In this document: piece after piece, positions 18,001-25,606 of the stretch
How the letters are laid out: each line of letters begins with the position of its first letter
Position numbering within the stretch: the first letter of the stretch is position 1
Translations under genes and position numbers: made by a program
Assembly (NCBI GenBank): GCA_026184775.1
Contig: JANCYW010000009.1
Coordinates: forward strand, 62,001-126,000
Source of the DNA: Cyanidium caldarium
Taxonomy: Eukaryota; Rhodophyta; Bangiophyceae; Cyanidiales; Cyanidiaceae
Direction: 5' to 3'
DNA length: 64,000 nt
The notes under the pieces: generated by a model
What the model saw: the letters and a program-made list of their open reading frames with translations, nothing else
Told to the model about the DNA's origin: nothing
Databases searched by the model: none

Positions 18001-19092
18001 CTGAGCGGCCGCACGGGAGGCGGCTTCTCGATCGGCGGGCGTCTGCGGCGGCGGCAGCGCCTCCAGGATGTGGGCGATGCGCTCCACCGGCGCGTCCGGC
18101 TGCGTTGCCCAGCGCACCAATAGCGGCAACAACGCGTGCTGGGCGACATCGAGCCCTGCTGCTGCCATGGCCCATTCGATGCCGTCCAGGCCCGCAACCT
18201 CCAAGTGCGCGTCCAGCGCCTCGCGGAACTGCCACAGCGCCGCACCGCCATCGGTGGCATCTGCAGCCAGTGCCGCCGCCGCTGCCAGCTGCCACTGGCC
18301 TGCATGCAGCGCACGATGCATGAGCTCGGTGAGCAGCGCATTTCCGGTGGAGGAGATAGCGTCGAGTGCGCGGTCATCTTGGCGACTGGCCGGCGAGCGG
18401 AGAGCAGATGCGCACATCTGTGAGCGACGTTGCCCTATCGTGCCGATCAATGCCAAATCCCCCGCTGCCGTGTTCACGTCTCCTATATCACAGTTGCGCA
18501 GCAATGCACGAAACCAGACCACAGTGCCGTGGCCGTCGCCAACCACGGCTGCACCGACTGCGAGCGGCGCCTGGAGTCGGGCGAGTTCGCCGCACTGTTT
18601 CCCGTCGGGGCAATGGCTCAGCGTTGCTATTGCTTCTTGCAGTGCGCACTGTCTGATCACACTCGCTGCACTTGTGCACGCTTGCAGCGCCAGCACGACA
18701 CCGCTAAGCGGCAGGCTCGCTTTCCCGCCATCCCAACGCTCGGCCATGTGCTGCAAAGCTCGCCCGTCCCCAGCACGGCCGCGTCGGAACATCACCGCCG
18801 CCAGTGCTGCTAACGCCACTCCATACTCGGGCTGTTCCGCCACTCGTTCCAATAACGCATCGGCCAGAACACCCAAATCGGCCGGGAAAGCGTCCGGCGC
18901 ACAGGCGCGCGCCGCCTCCACCAGCACCGGCAGCGCCACTTGTCGGGCGGGGTCGGTGTGGCGAGCTGCTGCGGCGTGGAGGCCGCGCAACAGCCGCTCG
19001 GTCTGTGGCACCAGCTGGCGCAAGTACACCGAAGCGTCTGTTGATTCCTTCTCCCAGGTCGGCTTGCCGTTGACGGCCTCTGTGTTGGCCAT
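12001..19092 (-). CDS. ATR: ATR checkpoint kinase (PIKK; Mec1/Rad3 family)
   Basis: 2363 residues in one open frame. Phosphatidylinositol-3-kinase-like protein kinase that senses RPA-coated single-stranded DNA. The long N-terminal part is HEAT-repeat-like helical; a UME-type region lies near residues 700-850 and the FAT domain about 1350-1900. The kinase domain is diagnostic: GSDGRVYPFLFK (about 2005), catalytic loop GLGDRHGENVLL (about 2182) and HVDFACLFDKGL, with PEVVPFRLTQNMVDAMGP as in ATR rather than TOR, ATM or SMG1. The C-terminal FATC ends in LARMYIWWLPHV, close to the MYIGW ending of ATR/Mec1. The start was set at the first ATG (19092); the frame stays open upstream without another ATG I trust. 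No intron is needed. Confidence 0.95.
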   Translation of the reverse strand: MANTEAVNGKPTWEKESTDASVYLRQLVPQTERLLRGLHAAAARHTDPARQVALPVLVEAARACAPDAFPADLGVLADALLERVAEQPEYGVALAALAAVMFRRGRAGDGRALQHMAERWDGGKASLPLSGVVLALQACTSAASVIRQCALQEAIATLSHCPDGKQCGELARLQAPLAVGAAVVGDGHGTVVWFRALLRNCDIGDVNTAAGDLALIGTIGQRRSQMCASALRSPASRQDDRALDAISSTGNALLTELMHRALHAGQWQLAAAAALAADATDGGAALWQFREALDAHLEVAGLDGIEWAMAAAGLDVAQHALLPLLVRWATQPDAPVERIAHILEALPPPQTPADREAASRAAAQLWPLPRLRLPVARWQLRAASDLTWLTTEHILSDWQAAPFLLHAAARGHTAEIDGQRIVEAALRQRPLSLGTVQAIAVLLQSHTAAIRLDDDDDDWAALHIAEAAIACWTLPVSTDAEVVALQTALAAVLRSRYLTGNATVAAAIAQGIDRSLHACTDWSRLLHALAVVVRAAPPELSAIALAALLERYASAPPASDCSDAAHHALLQAAAPRSIRRLVSERSRQVLPLLAPRLVETPAEARALADLLPTASLSALYAWVYRASWSFLVIRQEADTLERLAERAQRPTLAAEEQADAIADCLLVRQRRARQQALALAEQILRAPAPSIALGRRARVLERLVLELGGHRGASARTALRWLADAAGAASVSELLAADLLRVMDALNKCIFCQGNLEAVRALGALFQEVRPQLHLFVPKVLATLKNALDVPAAAIRTAVVDAWQALVDSLGLERLGPHLGIVAAIVVPHAREQPRLARILRRVLHDCRTSPQRRYLEEVFWPVMERAESTDDDTIVHDLSRDDLTAVRALLQREAQSRTVVEELRRIGQYGLLHPSRAVRLLALGELHALLRTARRQLHYDVARRQDPHTVHELLLRGLMACAADADGACRRLTLACLAEVGAVDPARLPYALGSTASAVSPTDAAIALDGDEPMVVRLLLQCLIPALRRVESSSSRRLQNLVGYAVQETLRAAGCSESESEDGECGARRSVWRMLPEHARQTVRPFLQSRYAVQPAADARSEDDVVVYTAGMPAGAWLCAFTTYLVDRMTEWAMTTSSTTPAGGSDSEVVDEPRRSTQQRRYRVLRACRGVARHDRATAAYLLPYAMQQLLDGARDGDEQTTAAESPPFAPRTAAAIGMLRDNLLAVFRSDAVEAVQAAFVALDQLEQWRDARWIACNAPERAAAAHERAALATAAAQKPTEALPVNGLLQCLPAEVLASAAIRCRAYHRALFLLDAQPPRDTDWRMRQVIYQQLGERDAMRALSGMRDAAAVPCGHHSVADAVEASIFAAEAHGAYEEALAGHEQRLAADGHCAAHHTGYLACLQSLGLHETALSHAASHADLEGVRELGIEAAVRLERWEAVAALCAPSVSGAFEAHLGRAVLAARTADATAFARAAGAARDSLGPAVAAASFESYGQCYPALVRLHALSELGEVALDNVSDGRSPWRSLLNELDTRLECVAPTLEAREPILALRRVALRMRGQPEAADAATLALARLARKSGNETAAAVHLRLLRSSGSAPIVRAQAQLEQAKVYRARGDRYRATQLLQQVRAACRALGTDDDDAESLTAVAELHSRVWLLRGRWMQEDRAAAPRTIIECYREALTHKPQWEKAHVMLARFYDTLWQDGRAAGEHLAAATDDDHVDAAGYASWALEHYSRSLRYGCKYVFQSLPRIISLWLDSGNDVEAGRAATANALSGGRPQRPLDPATTSTTTIDPLHVLERVRLHLPLCVWFTVMPQLLSRLPGHPSAAVREQLCGLLADLLSVYPTTALWSVLPLAHSRDAVRAQAGQAVVAEARRRGDAQLGAVLDFGMQLIGELARVCLQSPPPTSRAASKPPLRASTHLTALRALLRSVAGERCKASVVVPYQEYLRLRLPLHSSRQPESTSGVEEEGLPLDAPTLMDVDEDIVVMNSLMKPKRIGLVGSDGRVYPFLFKREDAGDMRKDARLMDLLTVVNWLLRKAPEARQRALALRTYAVLPLNEECGILEWVPQLVPLRAAVSALHKALGHRTGSAEIRAAYESVAKENNAPDAKVRFFRDWLLPRFPPVLRHFYAAHFGRAAHGCSAPSAATAATRWQSARTAWARSCGLWSALGYVVGLGDRHGENVLLHAGTGECVHVDFACLFDKGLSLRVPEVVPFRLTQNMVDAMGPVAYAGTFARAMQVTLEVLRSHRDTLLSVLETFLHDPLVDWTVAPSGSKSRRADTTRDREGVRVSHRVRNPQAMRMLRTVDRKVQGLHGAHSGMALSVAGDVDRLIADATDEQHLARMYIWWLPHV

Positions 19093-19686
19093 GGCCGCGC
19101 AATGGAAGGCGCCGAATTGGAGAGGCGCGCGCTGCTCGCATGTTGGGTTGGCGCGCGCCAGCCGATGCCGATTCGATCCTTCGCGCGTTTTCTCTGCCAC
19201 TTGCCCAGTTTTGATTATCGGCTGCGGGGTTCCGCGGGAGTGAGAGGCATGGAACGTGTGCTGAATGATATTTATGGCAACGGTGGTGCTCGCGGCAGGC
19301 TCACTTGTGCCCCACCGTGGTTTTCGGATCGGATTGAAGAATCCAGCCTCAACAAGCCGGTTGCTGGAGGTGAAGTCGAAGCGTCGTGTCAAGCTCGCGG
19401 CAGCCCAACCCATCCCCATTCTCTCTGGGCGCTCGCAGGAGGTTCCTTCCGGCACCTTGCCGCGAGCAAACGATTTTGCAAGGGCCGTCCGACCCGAGAC
19501 TTTTGCACACCTCGTTGCTGGTGGACCTCTCGGTACCGCCGCGGTGCGTATCGCATCGATCGGAAGCACACGAGACGCCGTCCAACGTGCCCGAAAAGAG
19601 CAGCAGAGTCACGGCCGCTTTTGGCGCTTCCTCTCGCGGTCGTATGGGTGGCCAGTGACGTACACAACCTTTTCGTCCCTCCTCTC
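19093..19686. other. Intergenic, no gene seen
   Basis: About 590 bases between the divergent ATR start and a small gene. Open frames on both strands are compositional and match nothing I know. It probably contains the promoters of both neighbours. Confidence 0.4.
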
Positions 19687-19896
19687 ATGTCCGGCGAGGC
19701 GGTGCAGGACGCGGCACGCCGCATCAGCGGGTGGCGACGAGGAGTGGTGCTCTACTTGGCCGCGCTCACCTCCATGTTGGGCGGCGCCTCTGCCGTGCAC
19801 GCCGCCCTGAATCCTGACCTGCGGTTGCCGGTGCCGCCCCGGGAGCGCGCCCGAGCAGCCAACCAGCAGCCGGCGACAGAACCACCGAACCAGTGA
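19687..19896 (+). CDS. Small single-pass membrane protein, unknown
   Basis: 69 residues. A short polar N terminus (MSGEAVQDAARRISGWRR) is followed by one hydrophobic helix (GVVLYLAALTSMLGGASA) and a proline/arginine-rich tail. A pyrimidine tract (TCGTCCCTCCTCTC) directly precedes the ATG, as at the ATP synthase g gene next door. The size and layout resemble small mitochondrial inner-membrane assembly or accessory proteins, and the neighbour is mitochondrial, but no family motif is recognisable. The frame is open further upstream, but the first part looks non-coding. Confidence 0.45.
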   Translation: MSGEAVQDAARRISGWRRGVVLYLAALTSMLGGASAVHAALNPDLRLPVPPRERARAANQQPATEPPNQ

Positions 19897-20257
19897 AACC
19901 GCAGTCAGGGGGTGAGTCCGCACAAGCGCATGGAAGCAGGGACAGAGGATCGCAGGGTGCGCCCTCCGCGACGTTGAGACGTGTACGAGCAACTGCGTGC
20001 AGCCGGCGTCGGATTGTTCAGGCGCATCCGCGTATGGCCCTTGCAGTGCCGCGAGTAGCGCTGAGGGCCCATCCAACGGTCTGCGGATATGTCACGGACG
20101 GGCATAAAGTGTACTTTGACACCCCGCTCACCTTCCCGTCCTCTCTCTTTGCCCGCAGGCCTTTTGTCGAGTGCGCCTCGGGCGCATCGCGACACTCCAT
20201 CCGCTCTTGTTCTTCCGCACTTCTCCTCCTCGCCATCCCTCCCCTCTTTCACCCAAC
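19897..20257. other. Intergenic, upstream of ATP synthase g
   Basis: About 360 bases with no supported gene. CATAAAG at 20103-20109 is TATA-like but 150 bases upstream of the start. The last 60 bases are almost pure pyrimidine, interrupted by few purines. Confidence 0.4.
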
Positions 20258-20551
20258 ATGTCCGGAGTGATCAAAGAACTCACTGCAAGGCACGCCAACG
20301 CTGTCGTGCGCTCGGCGACGCCGGAGGCGTGGGAGACCACTGCCGAGCTGCGGCGGCAGCTGCTGTACACGCACCTGAACGCCTTGCCGGCGCGAGCTGG
20401 CGCCGCCTGGCAGGAGTTGCACGCGCTGAAGGACAAGGCGCTGGCCAAACAGGTGACGCTGGGCGAGGCGGCCACGTTCGGCCTGCGTTGCGTGGAGGTG
20501 TACGCCTTTTACTGTATCGGCAAGATGATCGGGGCGCGCTCCGCTCAGTAG
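20258..20551 (+). CDS. Mitochondrial ATP synthase subunit g
   Basis: 97 residues. Subunit g is a small membrane subunit of the Fo part that helps dimerise ATP synthase and bend cristae. The C-terminal segment GLRCVEVYAFYCIGKMIGARS matches the family's only membrane helix: a conserved E in the helix, an aromatic-rich middle and a closing GxxIG. The amphipathic helix before it (LKDKALAKQVTLGEAATF) is also typical. The usual GxxxG is changed to a CIGKMIG arrangement, still Gly-containing. The stop codon overlaps the 3' end of the convergent MPO1-type gene by seven bases. Confidence 0.75.
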   Translation: MSGVIKELTARHANAVVRSATPEAWETTAELRRQLLYTHLNALPARAGAAWQELHALKDKALAKQVTLGEAATFGLRCVEVYAFYCIGKMIGARSAQ

Positions 20552-21168
20552 TCGCCGCAGACTTTGGGCACGGTCCGGCGTGGTGTGCGACGCGCTCCGG
20601 CGCCGAGCAACTGTTTCTGTAACTGCGATCCGGCGCCCGCAGCGAACACCACCTCCAGGAAGACGAACAGTGGCGAGCTGGCAAACGCCTGCACCAGGTT
20701 GTCCAACAGGGCGGGGCGCCGCTGCTCCCACCAGGCGTGGGCGAGAAACTGCGACGACCAGCCGGCCAGCTGTGCCGCGCCGACGACGCTGTACAGCGCC
20801 GGCCCGTGCAGCCAATGCGCGCCGGCGTACCTGGCGGACACGTATAGCGGCAACAAGAAGAGGAGTGTGGCTGCAGCGCCCCAGCGCGGCGACAAACGCA
20901 GGTAATACAGGACGTAGGCCGCCATCAAGAGCGTCGCGCCATCCAGCGGCGTTCCTCTCACCGTCCAACGTGCTTGCGCCAGGCACAACATCGCACTCCA
21001 CAGCAGCAGCGGCACGAATATCACGTGCACCAACCGATTCGCCCAGTGAGTGTGATACAAGTGATAAAATTGGTATTGCTCCCGCAGATCCCACAGCAGT
21101 CCTTTCTTGATTGGAGCGGCAGCGCGTTCGACGCGCCCCACTTCCGGACGGCCCCTGTGACGCTTCAT
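20545..21168 (-). CDS. MPO1-like 2-hydroxy fatty acid dioxygenase (DUF962/YGL010W family)
   Basis: 207 residues. The family is a multi-pass ER membrane Fe(II) dioxygenase that removes one carbon from 2-hydroxy fatty acids in phytosphingosine breakdown. Hallmarks are present: YHLYHTHWANRLVHVIFVPLLLWS near the N terminus with conserved histidines, AGWSSQFLAHAWWEQRRPALLDNL with the second His, and a PLFVFLEVVFA ending. Four hydrophobic segments are visible. The start ATG at 21168 precedes a basic stretch and leaves the conserved domain intact. Its 3' end overlaps ATP synthase g, so the two transcripts must be antisense to each other there. Confidence 0.9.
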   Translation of the reverse strand: MKRHRGRPEVGRVERAAAPIKKGLLWDLREQYQFYHLYHTHWANRLVHVIFVPLLLWSAMLCLAQARWTVRGTPLDGATLLMAAYVLYYLRLSPRWGAAATLLFLLPLYVSARYAGAHWLHGPALYSVVGAAQLAGWSSQFLAHAWWEQRRPALLDNLVQAFASSPLFVFLEVVFAAGAGSQLQKQLLGAGARRTPRRTVPKVCGDY

Positions 21169-21740
21169 GGAGAGAGGGTGGCGAGCGCCGCGTCTCCACC
21201 CGAGTCGGGGCCACGCCCAAGCGCGGCGTGCTGCAAAGCAGAAAATCCTCCTTGGAAAGTTTCAACTCCGCGACACGCCTCCCGAGACGCTCTCTCTCTA
21301 CCTCAGCAATTCACCAGCAGCGGGTTGCTCCGCGAGGTGAGCGCGCTTGCGCAGCAGCCAGCGCCGAACCGCAACACGCCCCCCCTGGTCGAGCGCGAGC
21401 GCAATGCGAAATTGCGCTCGCAGCGCGCCACCCGCCGCCGGCCGATGCAATTCGTTGGGTGTGCTCGTTCACACCGCGGACGATGGCCAAAATGAAGTGC
21501 GCAAGCAGTGCCACCGTCCATGACGCGCACATCACACGTTATGCTGACACCGACAGAACAGATCGAACGAGTTTATTAGGTATGTTGCCCCAATTCGTGG
21601 CAGTGCCGGCGGCCCACTCCGGGCGACGGACGGCAGCGGATGTGCGGGGGCGATCGGCACGGCGAGGTGAACTGCGCTTCCGACGCCAACTGCGGCTCCA
21701 CGCTCTCCCCGCCCGCCGATCATCGCCAGGCCTGATCAAA
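21169..21740. other. Intergenic, possible N-terminal extension of the desaturase
   Basis: The region between two divergent genes. The desaturase frame is open through it, with in-frame ATGs at 21483 and 21582. A start at 21582 would add 53 Arg/Ala/Ser-rich residues that could be a plastid transit peptide. Otherwise nothing is recognisable. Confidence 0.4.
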
Positions 21741-22847
21741 ATGGCGGCAGTGGGTGCGCCGGCGCCTCCGGCACTGCGCCCCGATCCGTCGCCGCACGCC
21801 CAACCGCCGCCGTTCACTCTGGAGGACGTGCGCCGTTCCATACCGGGACACTGCTGGGAGAAGCAGACCCACCGATCGGTATTGGCACTTTTGCGGGATG
21901 TGGCGCTGGTGGCGGCAACCGCAGCCGTGGCCATTGCTGTCGATTCCCCCTGGCTATGGCCACTGTACGCGCTGGTGCAGGGCACGACGTTTTGGGCGCT
22001 ATTCGTGGTCGGACACGATTGCGGTCACGGCAGTTTCTCGCCCTCCCGTCGCCTGAATGACCTTTTCGGGCATGTGGCCCACACGCCGCTGCTGGTGCCG
22101 TATCACGGCTGGCGCATCTCCCATCGACGCCATCACGCGCACCACGGACATGTCAATGAGGACGAGTCGTGGCATCCGCTGGAGGAGCATGAGTATCGCT
22201 CGATGGACCGCATCACGCGTCTGGTGCGCTGCGAGTTGCCGCTGGCGATCACCATCTCCTACCCCATCTATTTGTTTCAGCGGACGCCAGGTCGCCGCGG
22301 CGGCAGTCACTTTTTGCCCAGCTCGCCGCTGTTCCGCCCCACCGAGGCCGGCCCGGTGTTGCAGTCCACCGCCTGGGTGGCGGCCTTTGCCGGTCTACTA
22401 GCGACGCTGGCGGGCACTGTGGGTGCGCGGCTGGTGCTGCTCACCTACGGGGCGCCGTACGTGGTTTTCGTGAGCTGGCTGGCGGCGGTCACCTACTTGC
22501 ATCACACCGACATGCGGGTGCCGTGGTTCCGCGGTCCGGCGTGGTCGTTTTTGCGCGGCGGCCTGTCGACCACCGACCGCGACTATGGGCGTCTGATCAA
22601 CCAGTGGCATCACCACATCGGCACCCACGTGGTGCATCACCTGTTTCCGCGCATCCCGCATTATCACCTGGTGGAGGCGACGCGGCACGCCAAACCGGTG
22701 CTCGGCGAGTACTACGTCGAGCCGGAGCGAGCCGCCGGGCTGCTCCCGTGGCACTTGCTGCGCACGTTGCGCAAGTCGTTTGCGGTTTGTCGTTACGTCG
22801 ATGACCACGGCGAGGTGGTGTATTATCAGCGCGACGTACCCGAATAG
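21741..22847 (+). CDS. Omega-3 fatty acid desaturase (FAD3/FAD7 type)
   Basis: 368 residues from the chosen start. Membrane di-iron desaturase inserting the omega-3 (delta-15) double bond into linoleate. All three histidine boxes are intact: HDCGHGSFS, HRRHHAHHGH (then VNEDESWHPL) and HHIGTHVVHHLFPRIPHYH, with LVEATRHAKPVLGEYY after it, the wording of plant omega-3 rather than omega-6 enzymes. The start MAAVGAPAPPAL resembles the short N terminus of the ER form (FAD3), and PPFTLEDVRRSIPGHCW follows as in plants. An upstream ATG at 21582 would give a plastid form instead. No C-terminal KKxx ER signal is visible. Electrons would come from cytochrome b5 or ferredoxin depending on location. Confidence 0.93.
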   Translation: MAAVGAPAPPALRPDPSPHAQPPPFTLEDVRRSIPGHCWEKQTHRSVLALLRDVALVAATAAVAIAVDSPWLWPLYALVQGTTFWALFVVGHDCGHGSFSPSRRLNDLFGHVAHTPLLVPYHGWRISHRRHHAHHGHVNEDESWHPLEEHEYRSMDRITRLVRCELPLAITISYPIYLFQRTPGRRGGSHFLPSSPLFRPTEAGPVLQSTAWVAAFAGLLATLAGTVGARLVLLTYGAPYVVFVSWLAAVTYLHHTDMRVPWFRGPAWSFLRGGLSTTDRDYGRLINQWHHHIGTHVVHHLFPRIPHYHLVEATRHAKPVLGEYYVEPERAAGLLPWHLLRTLRKSFAVCRYVDDHGEVVYYQRDVPE

Positions 22848-23177
22848 GGATGGGGAGATGTCGTGGCAGCTGCTGCTCGCTGGCGGCCCAGACAGTGGAC
22901 TCTTGCGGCGTCCGTCCGCGCCCAATCGGTACTGGCTTCGGACAAGCGATTGTTTTATGGACGTGACGCGTTGCCAACGGCGGCGCATCGGCCAGTGCCA
23001 TTCCCGCGTACGTCGGCTGGCAACGCCTCCGTCTGCACCCGTCGCCACGTACAATAAATTCTACGTATCGCTGCGGAATACTCCTCAGCTCCGTTCCGAG
23101 TTACCCTGGACCGCAACCCCCCCCTGCAAGTCAATGCCCGTCCATCCATGCGCCGCCTACTCTCCGCGTTGCCCTAT
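22848..23177. other. Intergenic, convergent 3' region
   Basis: About 330 bases between two convergent stops. AATAAA at 23054-23059 is the best poly(A) signal candidate for the desaturase, 207 bases after its stop. Nothing else seen. Confidence 0.5.
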
Positions 23178-23960
23178 TCATTCGCGCACCTCTACGCAGT
23201 GACGCGGCCGCGGGCGCTTACCGACCTGGGACGGTGGCGGCGGCGGAGTGCTCGGTTTGGGCGCGGGCAATGCCAGTTTGGTGACCGGCTCCGGTTCCGC
23301 GGGCAACTTGGCCAGCGGTTCCGGCGGCGGCACGGTTTTGGCTTTCTTGGCGGCGGACTTGAGCGGCGCCCTCTGTTTCTTACCGAACAGCCGCTCCAGC
23401 ACTCTCATCACATCGTCAGCGGTCTCTTTCAGGTCTTTGCGCAGCGACGTGGGCCGGCGGTCTTTGCCCCACGGCACATACCGCCCGTAACCCTGTCCGA
23501 CGCCGACGCAGCCGAATCCTAGTCCCACGCCGCATCCAGAGAAAGCCGTCGGCGACGCAATGCCCCGCCGCTGCACGTCCTGGAACGACCACCCCAGCGC
23601 AAACAGGCAGCAACCGACGCCCACGCCCATAATAGCCAGCCCCGCCGGCGGCAATATCGATGGCAGCTCCAACTGGGCCACGGTGCCGCCGGCGGGGTGC
23701 ACCTCGCTCACCGCGACGGCCGCGGCGGCCAGGCCGTGACGAGCCCGCCGCATTTCCCGCTCCCGCGCGCTCCCCGCGCCCACCAACCGGAAACGGAACT
23801 CGTTAGCGGTTGCGTCCGGTTTACCGGCTAATTTTGATGGCAGGCGCCACACGCACTCGTGTTGTTTGCCCAATAGAAGCATGGTGGGATGAGTGTGTTG
23901 GCGGGAATCGAACAAGTGGCCGGGCAGATATCCGCGACCCTCGCAGCCCGCATCAGCCAT
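23178..23960 (-). CDS. Glycine-rich membrane protein, unknown
   Basis: Up to 260 residues. The distinctive part is a hydrophobic glycine-rich middle: LPPAGLAIMGVGVGCCLFALG, a short loop with FQDVQRRGIASPTAF, then SGCGVGLGFGCVGVGQGYGR. This could be one or two tightly packed membrane helices and weakly recalls plant glycine-rich proteins such as the cadmium-induced AS8 group, but I would not assign a family. The C-terminal half is basic, then proline-rich. Three in-frame ATGs are possible: 23960, 23882 and 23753. The last keeps all of the glycine-rich part and gives 191 residues; a Lys/Arg-rich tail would then face the cytosol or stroma. Confidence 0.55.
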   Translation of the reverse strand: MADAGCEGRGYLPGHLFDSRQHTHPTMLLLGKQHECVWRLPSKLAGKPDATANEFRFRLVGAGSAREREMRRARHGLAAAAVAVSEVHPAGGTVAQLELPSILPPAGLAIMGVGVGCCLFALGWSFQDVQRRGIASPTAFSGCGVGLGFGCVGVGQGYGRYVPWGKDRRPTSLRKDLKETADDVMRVLERLFGKKQRAPLKSAAKKAKTVPPPEPLAKLPAEPEPVTKLALPAPKPSTPPPPPSQVGKRPRPRHCVEVRE

Positions 23961-24220
23961 GGGCGCTTCAGCGCTCGACCGCGCGCGCGCCCTGTCGGAT
24001 CAGGTGTCTGTCCATACTCGCCACACATCGTCTCTGTTCCTCTATTATTTCGGCGATCGCGTTCGAGGCACCGCCGAGACGTTCGCCCGCCCGGTCGTTC
24101 GCAGCGGACGGCCATCGCACGCTTTTCAGTTGCCGCGGGGGGCGCGCGACGGAGCGGGTTTCTCGGTGTCGCCGTCGCGAGCCACTCACCGACGTCGACG
24201 AGGTCTTTCGGAGCGTTCCA

Positions 24221-24226
24221 TATAAA
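24221..24226 (+). promoter_or_regulatory. TATA box of the ADP/ATP carrier
   Basis: A clean TATAAA in the context CCATATAAACG, 23 bases upstream of the carrier ATG. It stands out in GC-rich surroundings. Normal TATA-to-start spacing would place transcription initiation at or very near the ATG, implying a minimal leader. Confidence 0.55.
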
Positions 24227-24243
24227 CGAGAGGCGATCGGATC

Positions 24244-25347
24244 ATGTCGGACGTGAGCAAGCAGGATGCGGTACCGGTGCAGCAGGAGGTGGAAAAGGCG
24301 AAGAAGAAGGCCAAGGCCGGTTTCATGTCCTTCATCAAGGATCTGGCGGCCGGCGGGGTGGCGGGCGCGATCAGCAAGACGGCGGTGGCGCCCATCGAGC
24401 GCGTTAAGTTGTTGTTGCAGATCTCGCACAGCAACCCGCAGCTCAAGCCGGAGGATCGGTATCACGGCATTTGGGACTGCTTCCGGCGGGTGGTGCGCGA
24501 CCAGGGCTTCTGGTCGCTGTGGCGCGGCAACATGGCCAACGTGCTGCGTTACTTCCCGACGCAGGCGCTGAACTTTGCCTTCAAGGACACCTACAAGCAG
24601 ATGTTTTTGGCTGGCGTCGACAAGGACAAGCAGTTTTGGCGTTTCTTCGCGGGCAATCTGGCCAGCGGTGGTGCAGCCGGCGCCACCTCGCTCCTGGTGG
24701 TGTACCCGTTGGACTTTGCGCGTACGCGTTTGGCGGCTGATATCGGGAAAGGCAAGTGGTGTAGTCGATAGCTCGAGGGGAGCAGGGGAGGCAACCGGTG
24801 GCGACGACAGTAGACTAACCTCAGGCGTGTGTATGTGTGGAGGGCGCGACAAGCCGTCCGCAACGCCCGTCGTATAGGCAAGGATCGAGCATTCAACGGT
24901 CTAGGCGATTGTATCGCGAAGATCTACAAGAGCGACGGCCTGGTCGGTCTGTACCAGGGGTTCGGCGTGAGCATCCAGGGCATTATTGTGTATCGCGCGG
25001 CGTTCTTCGGCTTTTTCGACACCGCGAAAGCGATGCTGCTGCGTGACCCGCGCAACGCGCCGGTGTGGCAGTCGTGGATCATCGCGCAGACGGTGACCAC
25101 GGTGTCCGGCATCATCAGCTACCCGTTCGATACGGTGCGGCGTCGCTTGATGATGCAGAGCGGGCGCGGGACGGCGCGCGAATACACCGGCACGCTGGAC
25201 TGCTGGGCGAAGATTATCAAAAACGAGGGCACCGGCGCGCTGTTCCGGGGTGCATTCTCCAATATCATTCGCGGCACTGGCGGCGCGTTTGTGTTGGTGT
25301 TGTACGATGAATTCAAGAAGATCATGAATCCCGCAGCACTCAAGTAG
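24244..25347 (+). CDS. AAC: Mitochondrial ADP/ATP carrier, two exons
   Basis: 325 residues after joining 24244-24751 and 24878-25347. Inner-membrane antiporter exchanging cytosolic ADP for matrix ATP. Three mitochondrial-carrier repeats are visible with PxD/ExxR-type signatures (PIERVK, PLDFAR, PFDTVR) and the nucleotide-carrier signature RRRMM appears as RRRLMM. The joined sequence across the intron reads [14 protein letters not shown], matching the family exactly, which is why I place the junction there. An N-terminal 25-residue Lys-rich extension precedes the first helix. It is the only gene in the window where I can prove an intron. A TATA box lies 23 bases upstream of the ATG. Confidence 0.97.
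24752..24877 (+). other. GC-AG spliceosomal intron, 126 bases, in the ADP/ATP carrier gene
   Basis: Exon 1 ends AAAG and the intron begins GCAAGT, the standard 5' site of GC-AG introns; it ends CGTATAG before exon 2. GACTAAC at 24813-24819 is a strong branch site, 58 bases from the 3' splice site. The intron interrupts a glycine codon after its first base. Using the nearby GT at 24756 instead does not restore the frame and family sequence with the same acceptor. Confidence 0.85.
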
Positions 25348-25606
25348 TTATCAGACGGGACGGCAGCGGTAACGAAGCGGTACGAGGTGTGACGGCGATG
25401 GCCGGGCGACGTGCGGCCGTGTGAAGTGCCGAGCGTAGAGCAGACAGGGATGAGGGCGCGCTCGCATATCGGCATTCCGCGGTTCGCCGACGTCGTGGTG
25501 GACTCTCGGACGTTCCGTCGCTAAACGGTGTACACGAGTGCCCAATCACCTCACCAACTTGCACCAGGATTCATACAGTTGCGCCATACCCTCCTGGAGC
25601 CCCTAC

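Noticed and set aside
23895-23960. T-loop-like GTTCGATTCCC on the minus strand suggesting a tRNA
   Set aside because: The five bases on each side cannot form a T stem and no matching acceptor or anticodon arm is found at the right distance.
24813-24824. 3' splice site CTCAG right after the branch sequence in the carrier intron
   Set aside because: It is only about 5 bases from the branch site and would not restore the carrier reading frame.
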